Shown here: in pieces, positions 41,900 through 54,374 of the stretch
Numbering within the stretch: the stretch's first letter is position 1
Layout: each line of letters begins with the position of its first letter
Assembly (NCBI GenBank): GCA_001414345.1
Contig: LLCB01000221.1
Location: 36,836-100,835, forward strand
Direction of reading: 5' to 3'
Length of the DNA stretch: 64,000 nt
Origin: Hymenoscyphus infarciens
Taxonomy: Eukaryota > Ascomycota > Leotiomycetes > Helotiales > Helotiaceae
Made by a program: the position numbers and the translations under genes
The notes under the pieces: generated by a model
The model's input: only the letters and a program-made list of their open reading frames with translations
Databases searched by the model: none
Told to the model about the DNA's origin: nothing

Positions 41900-43756
41900 A
41901 TAAACTAACCTAGATATAGTAGATATAGTAGAAGAAGAAGAAGAAGAAGAGTCTTTAGTAATAAAAGAGTTATTTATCTCTTCTTCTATAGACCTAATTA
42001 TATAGTTCTTATAAGGATTATTAGAACTAATAGCTTCTTTATAAGTTTTAGGTTCTAAAATAAAACCTATAAAAGGCTTCTTAATAATAGTAGCCTTATT
42101 ATCTTCTTTTATAAGGTTTTCACTCTCTATTTTAGAGACTAAAAGAGTAGAAGTTTTAGATTTTAAAGGCTTTTTAGAAAGCTCTTTATTAGTAGTCTCT
42201 AAGAGAGTAGACTTATAGTCTTCTTTATATTTTAGTTTATTTTTAGACTTTTTATTAGAGTCTAGTTTCTTACTTCTAGTCTTAGATATATAGTTAGAGA
42301 TATTAGCTTTATAAACTACATTTTTAAGCTTATTATAATCTATAGTAAGGTTAGATAGATAGTAGATATTATCTAGCTAAAGAGCTTTAATCTTAATATT
42401 AGCTTTACTATTACTAATATAAGTATAGCTCTTATTAAGCTTAATATCCTAATCTTTATTAGCTAAAGAGTAAGCTGAAATAAGAGTATTCTTAAGACTA
42501 GAGACGTAATATACGTCTTTAATAAGTAGCTCTTTACCTTTATAAGTAATAGGTATATTACCTTTATCTAGTAGAGGTACTTTAGTATTATTAGCTACTA
42601 TAATAGAGCTATTAAGCTCTTTAAAATTAAGAAGCTAGCTTTTATTAGACGTGAAGTGATTAGAGGCTCTAGAGTCTAATACTAGTTTTCTTTTATTACT
42701 AGTATAGCTAGTTATAGTATTTTTATTAGTACTATTAATACTAGCTAATATAATAACTCTAGAAGAGACTTTAGACTTATTATTATTAGAATTAGAGTCT
42801 TCGGAGTCTTTAGAGTCTTTAGAGTCTTCTAATTCTCTAGACTTACTAGAGTTTTTATCTTTAGCTTTATTCTTCTTTTTATTCTTTTTAGAAGAGTTAT
42901 TACTAGTATTCTTATTAGTATTATTACTAGTATTATTACTAGTATTATTACTAGTATTATTACTAGTATTATTACTAGTATTATTAGAGCTCTTTCTAAG
43001 CTCCGGGTAAAGTATAAAGCATTTACTCTTAATATGTCTCTTTTTATTATAGTAGGTATATAGAGAGCTAGTTTTAATAGAAGCTTTATTAGCTTCTAAA
43101 TCACTTCTTTGAGTTATTCTAGACTCTTCGCCTATAAGGTCGCTTATTAGCTCTTCTAAGTCTATAGAACTAACGTCGTTTCCTATATCTTTGTACTTTC
43201 TAGATATAAAAGAATTGAAAGAACTAAGAAGGCTATTAAATATAGTAACTAATATAAAAGTATTAGAAACCTTTTCGTCTAAGCTTCTTAAGTATATAGC
43301 TGAAGACTGAATTTCGGATATATATTCCTCTATAGTACTAAAGTTACTATAGTAGGCGTTAGTTATCTTATTATAATATCGACCTACTAGTTCTAGACTA
43401 GAGCTATTAAAATTAGACTTAATCTTATTCTAAAGTATAGAAGGGGAATCGATATCTATATATCTTTTTATATTATTAGAAGATATAATAGATTCTAAAA
43501 CAGCTAGAGCTTTATTACTTTTAGCTCTATAGTCGTCGAGTTTATTCTTATATCTAACTACTAATTCGTCTGATTTAGCTTCGAGCTTTCCTTCTTCTAT
43601 CTTATTATAATATAAAGACTTCTTAGGTTCTTTAATAGTACCTAAGATATAAAGTATAAAGCCGTTTATCTTAAGAAACAGCTTAGCTTCTATAAGCCAC
43701 TCTATATAGTTAGAGCGGCTGATTAGCTTCTCTCTTTTAAACGAAGTAGAAGACAT
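41900..43756 (-). pseudogene. Copia-type gag-protease pseudogene
   Basis: From ATG 43756 the minus strand reads MSSTSFKREKLISRSNYIEW..AKLFLKINGF, the N-terminus of copia gag (UBN2/PF14223-like), open to a TAG at about 43432-43430 where Trp is expected (LWNKIK), then continues in frame through a zinc-knuckle remnant (TYYNKKRHIKSKC), an Asn/Thr/Ser repeat region, and the aspartic-protease block VLDSRASNHFTSN (active-site DSG is DSR) with VANNTKVPLLDKGNIPI. After about 300 further codons comes KTYKEAISS, the beginning of copia RT, and then decay. Far fewer stops than in the surrounding gypsy element. Confidence 0.78.
42919..42986. repeat. 12-bp microsatellite inside the gag region
   Basis: Tandem TATTATTACTAG units, five or more copies; on the minus strand they encode repeated Asn-Thr-Ser-Asn in the linker between zinc knuckle and protease. 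Confidence 0.85.
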
Positions 43757-43775
43757 ATTTAAAACCCCTTTTTAA

Positions 43776-43803
43776 AGTCTATATATATATATATATATAT
43801 ATA
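43776..43803. repeat. AT dinucleotide microsatellite
   Basis: An uninterrupted (TA)n run directly upstream of the gag start of the copia-derived element. Confidence 0.85.
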
Positions 43804-44438
43804 GATTAAAACGTACTCTTTTAAGTACTTATTAGCTTTTTTAGTTAGAGAAGAATAGTAAGCTTTATATTCTCTTTTGAATATAAATAACTATACTATC
43901 TTTCTTTCTTACTAGGCTAACTTATCTTATATAAGAATAGGATAACCTATATACTAATTAAGCTATACTTAACCCTCTTCGAGGATAGCTTCTTATAAGT
44001 ATAGATAATAGTAGTCTTATATAATCTAAAAGTCTACTAGAAGAGATAGCTACTTCTTACTAGCTTCTTTATATATATAAGTCCTTATATAAAGGTAGCT
44101 ATAAGCCTAGGCTCCTTAGTTTAAGAAGAAGGCTATACTAGCCGCTATAGGATAACGTAATCGTATAGATATAGCCGTAGGTCTAAGTATAAGTAGTATA
44201 TATATAAGTTTTCGTATATATTTACTTATATCTCTAGCTTTACTCTTACTAGAGCTCTTATCTTAGAGACGTAGGATATAGATCTCTTACTAAAGACTTC
44301 ACTATTAGAGAGAGTAGAGAGAGTATACCACCGAATATAATAGTATTTAGACCGGAAGTTAGGTGAGGTTATATAATAATACGTAATAAGACAAGTTTAG
44401 CTCTAGAGACCTAAAAATCGCTTTCTAGGCTTATAACC

Positions 44439-44841
44439 TATAAGAGGTTATATACGTATAGAGTAGACTATAGAGTAGGCTATAGAGTAGGTTAGAAGTA
44501 CGTAAATTAAATTAGTATAGAGTAGGTTAGGTGATCGCTAAATCACGTTTCTAAGAAGTCGAAGTATAAGTATAAAAGACTTAGTGAATTTTAACTTTTT
44601 TAACTTGATTTCTAACTAAAAGATAGAAGAGAGCTATATATACTTCTAGAGTAAATACTAGAAGCTTCTATAGCTTATAAATCAAAGAGGTTACTAGAAG
44701 GTTCTAGGGATTACGTGTTCGCTTAACTATAACCGAGAACGTAACTAAACCTTCTAGATAATACTAGAAAGAACTAGTATAGACTAAGGTTTAAACCTAA
44801 AGCCTATTAGTAAGTAAGGTAATTATTACCTAATACTAATA
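44439..44841 (-). repeat. Right LTR (5' LTR in element orientation) of the copia-derived element
   Basis: 403 bp partner of 40987-41389. Since the interior is on the minus strand, this is the upstream LTR; the gag start codon lies about 680 bases further in. Confidence 0.9.
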
Positions 44842-47800
44842 AAGCTCTAAAGCCTTTACTAAATATTATTTAAGATATATAAGAATAGAAGATATAAGAA
44901 ATACTTAGTAATAGACTTTTTAGAAGATAGCTATAATACTAAATAAAATGGGTTTAATATAATTTAAATCTTACTTAGTATTTTATAGATAATTTTTAAA
45001 GCTTATTATATTATCTTAGAGACTTTTATACTAAATATTTAAAAGAACTAGAACTATTTTAACTCTTTTTTAAATAGATTAATATATAAGAATTAGATAA
45101 AAGAGTTAATTTATAAAACCCTATTAATACCTTCTAATTCTAGTTACTTTTAATAAAAAACTTATAATAAAAACCTAAGATAAAATACTAACTAGTAGAA
45201 ATATTTAAAGTTAATAAAGTAAAGAACTAAGACTAAGTTACTATTAAAATAGAGCTTATACTACATCTTCTTTCTCTAACTTATTATTCTTCTCTTTACT
45301 CTCTTAAGTATAAGAAGTCTAAATTAGCTCTTTCTCTACCTTCTTCTTATAAGAACGCTTCTTATTTTAGTAACCTCTTAAAATAGGCGTAAGAAAGAAC
45401 GCTTATAAACTCTTTAAGTAAGTCTTAAAGAGAACTTAAACCTAGGTTTAAATAGAGGTCTTACTCTCTATAGTACTATATAAGAACTATTAAATATTAA
45501 TAACTAAAACCCTTTTAATAAGTAAGAAGTACTTATAATAACCTTAGTATAAAGTATCTAAGTCTCTTCTAAGAGAGTAAACTATATCTCTAAACTATTT
45601 TTTAGTACCTTTATACTAGTAATAACTAATACCTTATCTAAACTCTTAATAGCCTTCTTAATATCCTTCTTCCTTTTCTTAAGTTTAAGCTTACTAAACT
45701 TCTTTCTTATAAACTATAATAACTACTTAAATTGGAATAGATTTAGTATATATTTAAGATTAAACTTATTAAGATATATATAATATTCTACTTAATATAG
45801 TAAATATACTTCTTTAACTTAGCCTTTTTAAAAGCGTATATATAATCTCTATTCTAAGATTTTATCTAAAAGTACTAAATATAGCAGACTTAGTAAGTAG
45901 CTAGAAGTATATTAGAAGGATATAAGAGAGGTATTTTACTATATTAGATTAGGTTTAAATTAGGTCTAATTAAGAGAAGAAAGATATACTTTTATATATA
46001 TATATATAGTATATATATATATTCTAAAAATAAGTTAATATATAAAGATATACTTAATTAGAAGATATTCTTACTATATATATTATTTAGATAAAAAGAA
46101 AAGAAGAAAAGAAGCTAGAATTAGAGAAAAGTCGCCTACTAATATACTACTTATAATAATAGCTATTATATTATAATTATTATTTATTACTTATTAATTA
46201 CTATTATAATATATAATAATAGTAAGAATATAATAACTCTATAATTATATACTACTCTCTACTTAATAGCTAATAATTAGCCTCTCTTCTATTTATATCT
46301 AGTATTATATAGTATATAGTAGTAAATAAAGAGCGATTATCTTTTAAATAATAATATAACTAGCTACTAACCTAACTCTAAGTAAAGATTACTACTTTCT
46401 AACTCTTATTTATAGATCTTCGAATATACTTTTTATAACTTTTAGCTTTTTATCTTTATATACTCTAATAATCAGAGCTTATTTAGCTCGTATATATCTA
46501 GAATATATACTATTAAAAATTATAAGATAATATCTATATATATTCTAGTATATAGTATATATATTTAAAAGTAATATAAATCTTTAATTTAACCTTATAT
46601 TTCTTAGTATATATATAAATAGAAATTATACTACTAAAAAAAGATTTATTAAAACTTTATATATATCTTTTATCTACTATTACTAGTGCTCTATATATAC
46701 TAATATATACTAACTTATACGAGATTACTCTTTAGAGTATTTTATTAGATATTTATATATATTTAAATAATATCTATAAGCTAAATAAGCTCTTACTTAA
46801 ACTTAACTTAATATAGTAGTTATATTATTTTATCTATAATTATATTCTTTATAAGAATATAGTTAACTTAGAGACGTTCTTACTTTATAAAGTCTTAAAT
46901 AAAGTAATAACTAATATTAATATACTTTAGTTATTACTATATATTAAGATATATTTTAGACTTTCTCTTATATACTAAATTAAGAGCTTCTAGAAGTTAT
47001 TCTAGCTACTATTCTTATTTTAAGTATAATATAATATAATTATAATATACTCTAATTTATAACTTAAGATTAATACTAATTTCTACTTCTAGATATACTC
47101 TTTTATTTCTTCTTTATTATAGCTTAATTAGAATTTAGATTCTTAGATTAATAACTTCTTTTATAAGTAAGAAGATAATCTTTAGTTCTATAATTAATCT
47201 TAGATAATAAAAGAGATATTTTAATATTTAATTATAATATTTAGCTAGATTATTTATAAATTAGCTTAGATTTCTTAGAATATATATAATATTAAGATAA
47301 GTAAAGACTAATATATATTAGAGCGTTCTAGATATACTAAAAGATTAGAATCGATTAAATCGTAAATTATAAAAGTTAAGTATATATAACTAGATAAACT
47401 AAGATCTCTAAAAGCTATAGCTATTCTTAAATTATATTCGACTCTTTATCTAGAGCTTAAAGATCTACTACTATTTTATTAAAGTTATAATTCTAACTTC
47501 TCTTAACTAATATAAAGCTATTTTCGAGCTAAGGTATATTCTTATTCTATATTAAGTAGAATCTTTCTAACTCTAGTATCTTTCTAAGTATAGCTATACT
47601 TAAGAAGTTTACTTTAAACTCTAAAAAGATTTCTCTTATATAACTCTTTCTATTTATTTATAAAGATTAAAATTTATTCTAAGTATTCTCTTTCTTATAA
47701 CTAGTTAAGAAATATAAATTAAGAAGTTCTATTATATCTTATTAATCTTTAAAAGCTATATTACCTATATCTAACTTATATTAGAGCTCTAAGTAGTTCT

Positions 47801-48828
47801 TAGTAAGTTTTATTATTATTTCTTAAATAAGAGCTTTATAAGTTCTAAGTATATAGTAATAATTAACGTTTACTTAGAGTCTATTATATATAGATATCTT
47901 TTATTACTTATAAATAGATAAAGTACTATTATTTAAAAGTTTAATTTTTATTATAATTTTACTTTTAATAGGTTATTAAGCTTTTAGTTAGGTTTTAGAT
48001 TATTATAATTATTATTAGAGAAGAATATTAAAAATAGAGTTATATAGTTAATAATAGTCTAGTATAGTAGAAGAGTATAAATAAAGAGTTTAATTTAGTT
48101 AGTAGAGACTTAAACTCTAATTATTACTTAGTAAGTATTTACTAATTTATTATACTAAGTCTACTAATTAGATAATTTAGTTATCTTATTATAAGATCCT
48201 CTCTTTTTTTTCTTAATCTTTAGCTTTTATAACTTATATTATACTTTATATCTTATCTATATTTAAAAGGTCTTATTAGTCTCTCTAGCTTTTAAGAGCT
48301 ATATTTTTACCTTTATTATTTTATAACTTTTTATTCTTCTTAAGTATATACTAATAAGTTAAAATCCTTTTAGTTAGTACTTAACTCTCTTCTCTAATAA
48401 GTAGCTCTATACTAGGAAGTAGAGTTTAAGAAGAAACTAGAGTTACTTTTAATTCTAATATATTAAAATATTAATTTAAAAGAGAGTAAAGAAGTTAATT
48501 AAAGAGTTTTCTAAATAACTATTATATATTAACTATTTAAATTATATCTAATAGTCCTTATACTAAGAGAGTTATTAGAATTCTTAAAAACACTTACTAT
48601 ATTCTAATCTCTTAATATATAAGATACGATTTTTACTAGCTATCTATATAGATACTAAACTCTAATATTACTAGCTATCTAGGAGATCTCTAGAATCTTA
48701 GCTATTTAAGAATAGTATTATAATAATCTAAATCTAAACTAAAGTAAATTTAAAATAAAAAGTAATAATAAGCTTAAAAGAGATATTATAAAAGCTATTA
48801 CTTATAAAGAAGAGTTTTTCCTTTTTAT

Positions 48829-49012
48829 ATAATAATATAAAATATATATTACTATAGAAGAGGTATATAAGAGTACGTTTAATAGAGTAATATATATAAA
48901 TACTAGGCTCTAATATAGAAGAAAAGGAAAAACTATCTCTCTTCTATACTAAGTATAAATATCTATATATAAGAGGTTAGAAACTACTAAGTCTTAATAA
49001 TAATAATACGTA
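48829..49012 (+). repeat. LTR-like dispersed repeat, copy 2
   Basis: Shares AGAAGAGGTATATAAGAG, TACTAGGCTCTAATATAGAA and AGAAAAGGAAAAACTAT with copy 3 at 54111-54374, same orientation. The right part has diverged. It sits at the downstream end of the minus-strand gypsy RT remnant. Confidence 0.65.
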
Positions 49013-49149
49013 AGCTCTTTCTAGTATAGCTAATACTAAAATAATAAGAGCTTTAAAGCTAAACATATAATATCTAAACCTTAATCCCTTTAGTATCTTC
49101 TATTATATAAGTATTAAGTTAATTATAAATCTTAGCTTTAAGATATTAG

Positions 49150-50020
49150 AGATATTAGTAGTTTCATAAATACTAGTAATTCAGAATAGCGTGCTATTAT
49201 AAAGAGAGCTAGCTATAATCGTATAGTTCTATATATACTCTCTTAAATAATCTATTATACTTAAATATTATTCTAGATCTTTTAAAGTCTCTAGAAACTT
49301 TAGAGCTATAATAGGTTTAAGTTTTTCCTCTATTATTAATAAGCTAAGAGAATTAATCTATTAGCTAAGAATAATTATTAATAGTTACCTAATATATATC
49401 TTTTCTATACTATATAATAAGTTTAGTTTTATAAAGACTTTAAGTAGTTTATATATATAGTCTATATATTCTTTAAAGCTTTTATATACTATTACTATAT
49501 TATTAATATACGTTCTTATAAAACTTCTTAAACACTAAAGATAGTAGTCTATAAGCTATTAGATATATATAGATATATTCTAATATTCTATAATTAGTAT
49601 ATTAGAGGTTTCTTAGCCTTTATAAGATATAACTATAAAGTAGTAACAATAGTCTAGATATATCTACTATTAGAAGAAGAATACTAAATTATTAATAGCT
49701 ATAATAAAGTTAGAGCTAGAATATATTACTATGATTTTAGCTTATAATAGTATTAGATATACGTCTAGTATAATTAACTTATTTAGTTCTTAAATATCTA
49801 TTATTATATAGCTCTTTTTATTCTTTTAGACTCTAAAGAGCAGATATATAAAGAGAGTATATATAGAGTAGTCTATTCTATTTTACTACTTTAATATAAA
49901 CTATTATATACTCTATTAATTAATTCTTAGCTATACTAGCTAGCTAGATAAATTTAAGCTCTATCTATTATATATTCTTCTTATTTTAGCTTTAAGTAGA
50001 CTTTTATCTATTAGTCTATA
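49150..50020 (-). mobile_element. RIP-degraded second gypsy-type reverse transcriptase
   Basis: Reading the minus strand through RIP stops, motifs of a gypsy RT of the HRGQE type appear in order: RELN-like (about 49790), YKG.ETSNILIIEY (about 49625-49590), then LRSFIRTYINIIVIVYKSF (about 49520-49460; the AYVDDIVI box with D-D changed to N-I), and EEKLKPIIALKFLETLKDLE (about 49310-49240). This differs from the RT at 38.8 kb in sequence and strand, so it is a second family. RNase H and integrase are not found further on; the LTR-like repeat at 48829-49012 takes their place. Confidence 0.72.
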
Positions 50021-53000
50021 GAGATCTTTATCTCTATAGATATATCTATCTTAACTCTAATTCTAATAATACTAGTTTTAGTAGTTTTAGCTTCATTTCT
50101 TAGTATTAAAGGTAGTACTAAAGTTAAAGCTAATAAAGAAGATAATATACTACTAAATAAGAGAAGGAGTATACTAAAGAAGAGTATAAGAAACTTCTTC
50201 TTTAGAATAAATTTTAAGTTAATTCTAAGAAATAAGACTAAGATAAATCTACTAAAGTCAACTAATCTATAAATACTATTTTATAATAAATAATTTATAA
50301 TAGAGACGTATAGATTAAGATAGATAGATAAAAGATACTTTTATCTTAGATATTATATAATATCGCTACTAAGATTAACTAAACTAAGTAGTTAGATAAA
50401 GAGTTAAGTATTATAGTATTAGAGAGAGCTAGTACTAAAGTCTTTCGATTCTAATATAAACTTATATAAGAGTATATAAATTAATAATAATACTAATAAT
50501 AACTATTAGCTAATATCTAATCTAAGACAAAGACTAGAGAGAGTATTCTATAAGTATCTACTATATAATAATAATAATATCTAGTCTCTTTAGTAATATC
50601 TATTTCTCTAACTAATAAGAAAGATAAAGAATTAAGTAATCTAGTATAATCTCTACTTTAATCTTTATATCTATTAAAAGACAACTATAGACTTAGATAG
50701 CGATATGATAAATATTATTAAAAAAGTAATAATAATCGATTAAATATCAGGTTTTTAGAGCTAGTGTCTTATAGTTTTAAATAAATATTATATAACTTAG
50801 ATTTTCTTTTTAAAAATCTATTTTATTAGTATTAAATTATTAATTTAATATAAAGAACTTATAATATAACTATTTATCTTATAAGAGTTATAAATAAATA
50901 ATTTAAATTTACTATAAAACTTATATAACTTTATCTTGATTTTTAAGACTAAGTATTCTAATAGCTCTTAAGCTAAAAGAATCTTTTTTCTCTAGATTAA
51001 CTATTTTCTACTAATAATCGATATATTATTAGTTATTCTTAGAAATCTAGTATTAATCGAAGTATTTATAGAATATAATAAAGATCGTAGACCTCTCTAA
51101 TATATAACTAATAGTATTATAATCTAAGTCTAGATATCTATATCTCTTTATTTATAAGATACTAATTTAGTAATAACTTAAATACTAGTAGTAATAATTT
51201 TAATAACTTAATAGTATAAAGTTTTTAAAGAAGTTAAGACTACTTCTATAAACTAAGTACTCTTATAAAAGTATATAAGAATAACTAAAAGTATAATAGA
51301 AAGAAAACTAACTTTCTAATTAAAGTTATAATATTTAAGAATATATATAAGAGAAGAAGTATATTACTAATAATTTACGCTCTTATTCTCTCTACTATAC
51401 TTAAAAGTAACGCTTTGAATTACTTTTATACTATACTTTATAGTAAGTATAGTAATTAATCTTTTAAGACTTTAACTATATTTATATAGTAGTATTTTAA
51501 GAATAATCTTTATAAAAGAGACTAATTATTAGAGTAGAATAGTATTAATTTAATAGATATAATTTAAGTTCTTTAAAAATATATTCTCTAAGCTTAATTT
51601 ACTAAGAATCTCTCTTTTTATAGACTTTTAAACTAATAGTTAGTTTTTAAATAAGGTAATTTTAATATATAAAAAGGTATTAGATTATACTATTATAATC
51701 TTTAATCTTACTCTAGAACTCCTTAATCTTAGATATAATTACTCTTCTTTAAAACTTAATTTAATTATATTTAAAAGTCTACTTAGAGACAACTATTATA
51801 AGTAAAACTATAATAACTTAATAATACTTCTATAAGAGTAGATAATATAGTAATAAGTATAGTATAAACTAATATAAGCAGAAGTAGATATACTATATAT
51901 ATAGAAAGAAGAATTTTATAATATAGAAGTATACTTAAGAAGAGTAGAACTATTACTTTACTAAATAGTCTAATAAGAAGTCTAGAAACTTCAAAGATAT
52001 ATAAGATAGATATACGAGAGAGATATATAATCTAAATATAGTAGATATTTAAGAGATATAAGAGAATCAGATATTAGAGATAATCGCTCTATTAAAAGAT
52101 AATAATAATTTATTAGACTCTTATATCTCTAGCTTAGATAATAATATTATCTATTATAATATCACTTTTATAGAATTTATTAATACTTTAAATACTAAAT
52201 ACTTTACTATATATTTAGTAAGTATAGTATAAAACTATACTCTTAATAGAGAAATTCTTTTAGTACTAAATACTTCTAAGGTTATATACGTAATTATAGA
52301 GAAAGTGTTTATAATAATAGCTAAGAAGTATATAAGAGATAACTTCTTTAATATAATAATTAATACTCGAGTAGTATAAAAGTTAAGTATAGAGTATAAT
52401 TACTTCCTTATATAGTTTAGACTTATTAAAAAGATACTAGTTAATAAGTAAACTAAGAGTTAATTTAATTTTTAATTTAGTAAAGAATATACTCTATCTT
52501 TAGAATCTATAAAATCGATATATCTATTAGCAAAGTAGAGTTTTATATAGTATAATCTAATATCTCTTTTATTCTTTATATTAATAATATAAATAGCTTA
52601 AATATTACTTTAAAGAATCTTTAAACCGTACTTATCTAAGAGAATAAGAAAGAGATAGAAGTTAAAAGATTCTCTATTATATAACGATTTAAATACTCTT
52701 TTCTACTTTGAAATAAAGCTATATATAGTCTTATATTAAAGTACTTATTATTTCTTATAACTACTAATATCTAGTATTTTTATAAGCGATTTAGCTACTT
52801 TTTAGTATAAGAATTATAGCGAGTACTAGAACGAGCTAGATATAATATTAACTAAGATATTATTTAAAATCTTATTAAATTCTATAAATTTTACTAGAAG
52901 TATAGAGATTTATCTAGCTAGTTTAAGTTTACTCTTTATAATTACCTTAAACTTAATTATAGTATTTTACTTAATACTTTCTTTCTTAATAAGAAGCTAG

Positions 53001-54110
53001 TATTATACTATATATATAAAGCTCTTAGATATTAGTTAAGTAACCTTTTACTAGATATAAGTATAAAGAGTACTAAAGAGATCTTTTGAAGATATTAGAT
53101 TAATATATATTTTAGACTTTTTAATTATATTATTATATATATTAGAACGAACGTTATTATCTGAGATTTTATATAATCTACTACGAAAATAAGTACTAAA
53201 ATAAAAACTATACTAGTTAAGATATATAATTTGATTTATATAGTAGAATACTACTAGAGACTAATTTAATAGATATATAAAATAAGAGTCTTATCTCTTA
53301 TAAAGTGTAATATTATAAATAGCTTTAAAGTAACTAATAATATAGTAGAATAAAAAAGACTAGTTTCTACTCTATTAGTTTATATCGTATATACTAAAAT
53401 AACTATAAATAACACGTTCTCTTAACTATTATCTATAAGATTAAAGACTTATAAAAAGACTACTAAAGAGATATAAAAGTAGATTATATTATATTTTAGT
53501 ATAAAGAGAGTTTAAAAGATATAGATAAGTTCTTTTATATTTTAAGAAATTAAGAATAAGAACTATATTATATTACTACTAAGAAGTTCTATAAAGTTTT
53601 AATCTATAGTTATAAAGCTATACTTTATTAAAAGTTCTAAAACTTCTAGAATAGTACTAGTAGATAAGAAAGTTTATAGAATAACGCTATCTTAAATAAT
53701 ACTATAATCTTATAAAAAAGAGAGAACTTTTAAGTCTTAGAGTAGATAAGAGATTAAGTAAAATTTACTCTCTCTCTAATATTAACTTTATTAGTTATAG
53801 ATTTATTAAAATACTAATATTATAGAACCTCTTTTAGAACTATTCTAGAAGCGTAGACATAGCTACTTTTAAAAGTATTTAAAGCTTTTAAACTACTTTT
53901 AAGTATTATTCTAAGAGTTAGATATTTTTCTTAATAAAACTAAGAACTATATTACTCTTAAAAATATTAAAACTTTTACTACTAATTTAAGTAAGTCTTA
54001 TAATATTAAAGTAGTTATAGTAAGTAATAGTATAATATATATTAAATTATAATAAAAGAAGATTAATAGATTAGCTAATTAGAGTATATTTAAAAATATT
54101 ATTTAAGAGT

Positions 54111-54374
54111 ATAATAGTACGAAATATATATAACTATAGAAGAGGTATATAAGAGTGCGTTTAGTAGAATAACGTATATAAATACTAGGCTCTAATATAG
54201 AAGAAAAGGAAAAACTATTCCTCTTCTAACTCTAGGAGTAGGCTATTATATATAAAAGGGTCTGAAACTGAATAACGTTATACGTCGGCTAATATAAAAG
54301 CCCGAACCTACGTAACCTTTCTAAAACAGATAATATAAGATAATAACTACTAAAACCTTATATATAGCAGATAC
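54111..54374 (+). repeat. LTR-like dispersed repeat, copy 3
   Basis: Best preserved copy of the family; retains words such as AATAGTACGAAATATATA, TACGTCGGCTAATATAAAAG and GCCCGAACCTACGTAA. Same orientation as copy 2, 5.3 kb away, so the two could be the LTRs of one element. Confidence 0.7.

Larger units (their letters stand above)
40982..44846 (-). mobile_element. Non-autonomous Ty1/copia-derived LTR element (TR-GAG-like), nested in gypsy
   Basis: Two directly repeated 403-bp LTRs, 40987-41389 and 44439-44841, bound a 3855-bp element; flanks are AAGCT (40982-40986) and AAGCT (44842-44846), a perfect 5-bp target duplication. LTR termini read TA...TA, as expected if TG...CA was changed by RIP. 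On the minus strand the interior encodes copia-type gag and protease but goes directly to a short stretch like the start of the copia RT region (PKTYKEAISS), so integrase and most of RT are missing. It would need proteins from a full copia element to move. Confidence 0.88.
38390..45080 (+). mobile_element. RIP-degraded Ty3/gypsy chromovirus pol, interrupted by another element
   Basis: Through the RIP stops the plus strand reads as a chromovirus pol. Reverse transcriptase starts near 38390; YINNILINYL and YLDNILIYL (38806-38832, the Y-x-D-D box) are clear. RNase H is about 39150-39480. Integrase follows, with a zinc region about 39880-40100 and the core to about 40560 including STTYYRQIDKQIEIINQYI. 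The integrase C-terminal region runs to 40981. The element continues after the insertion at 44842-45080 with a chromodomain: EILSNRLFRR and LQYQIKWVGY (stops where Gln/Trp are expected). Gag and the LTRs were not located. Orientation is plus; coordinates of the ends are approximate. Confidence 0.82.
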
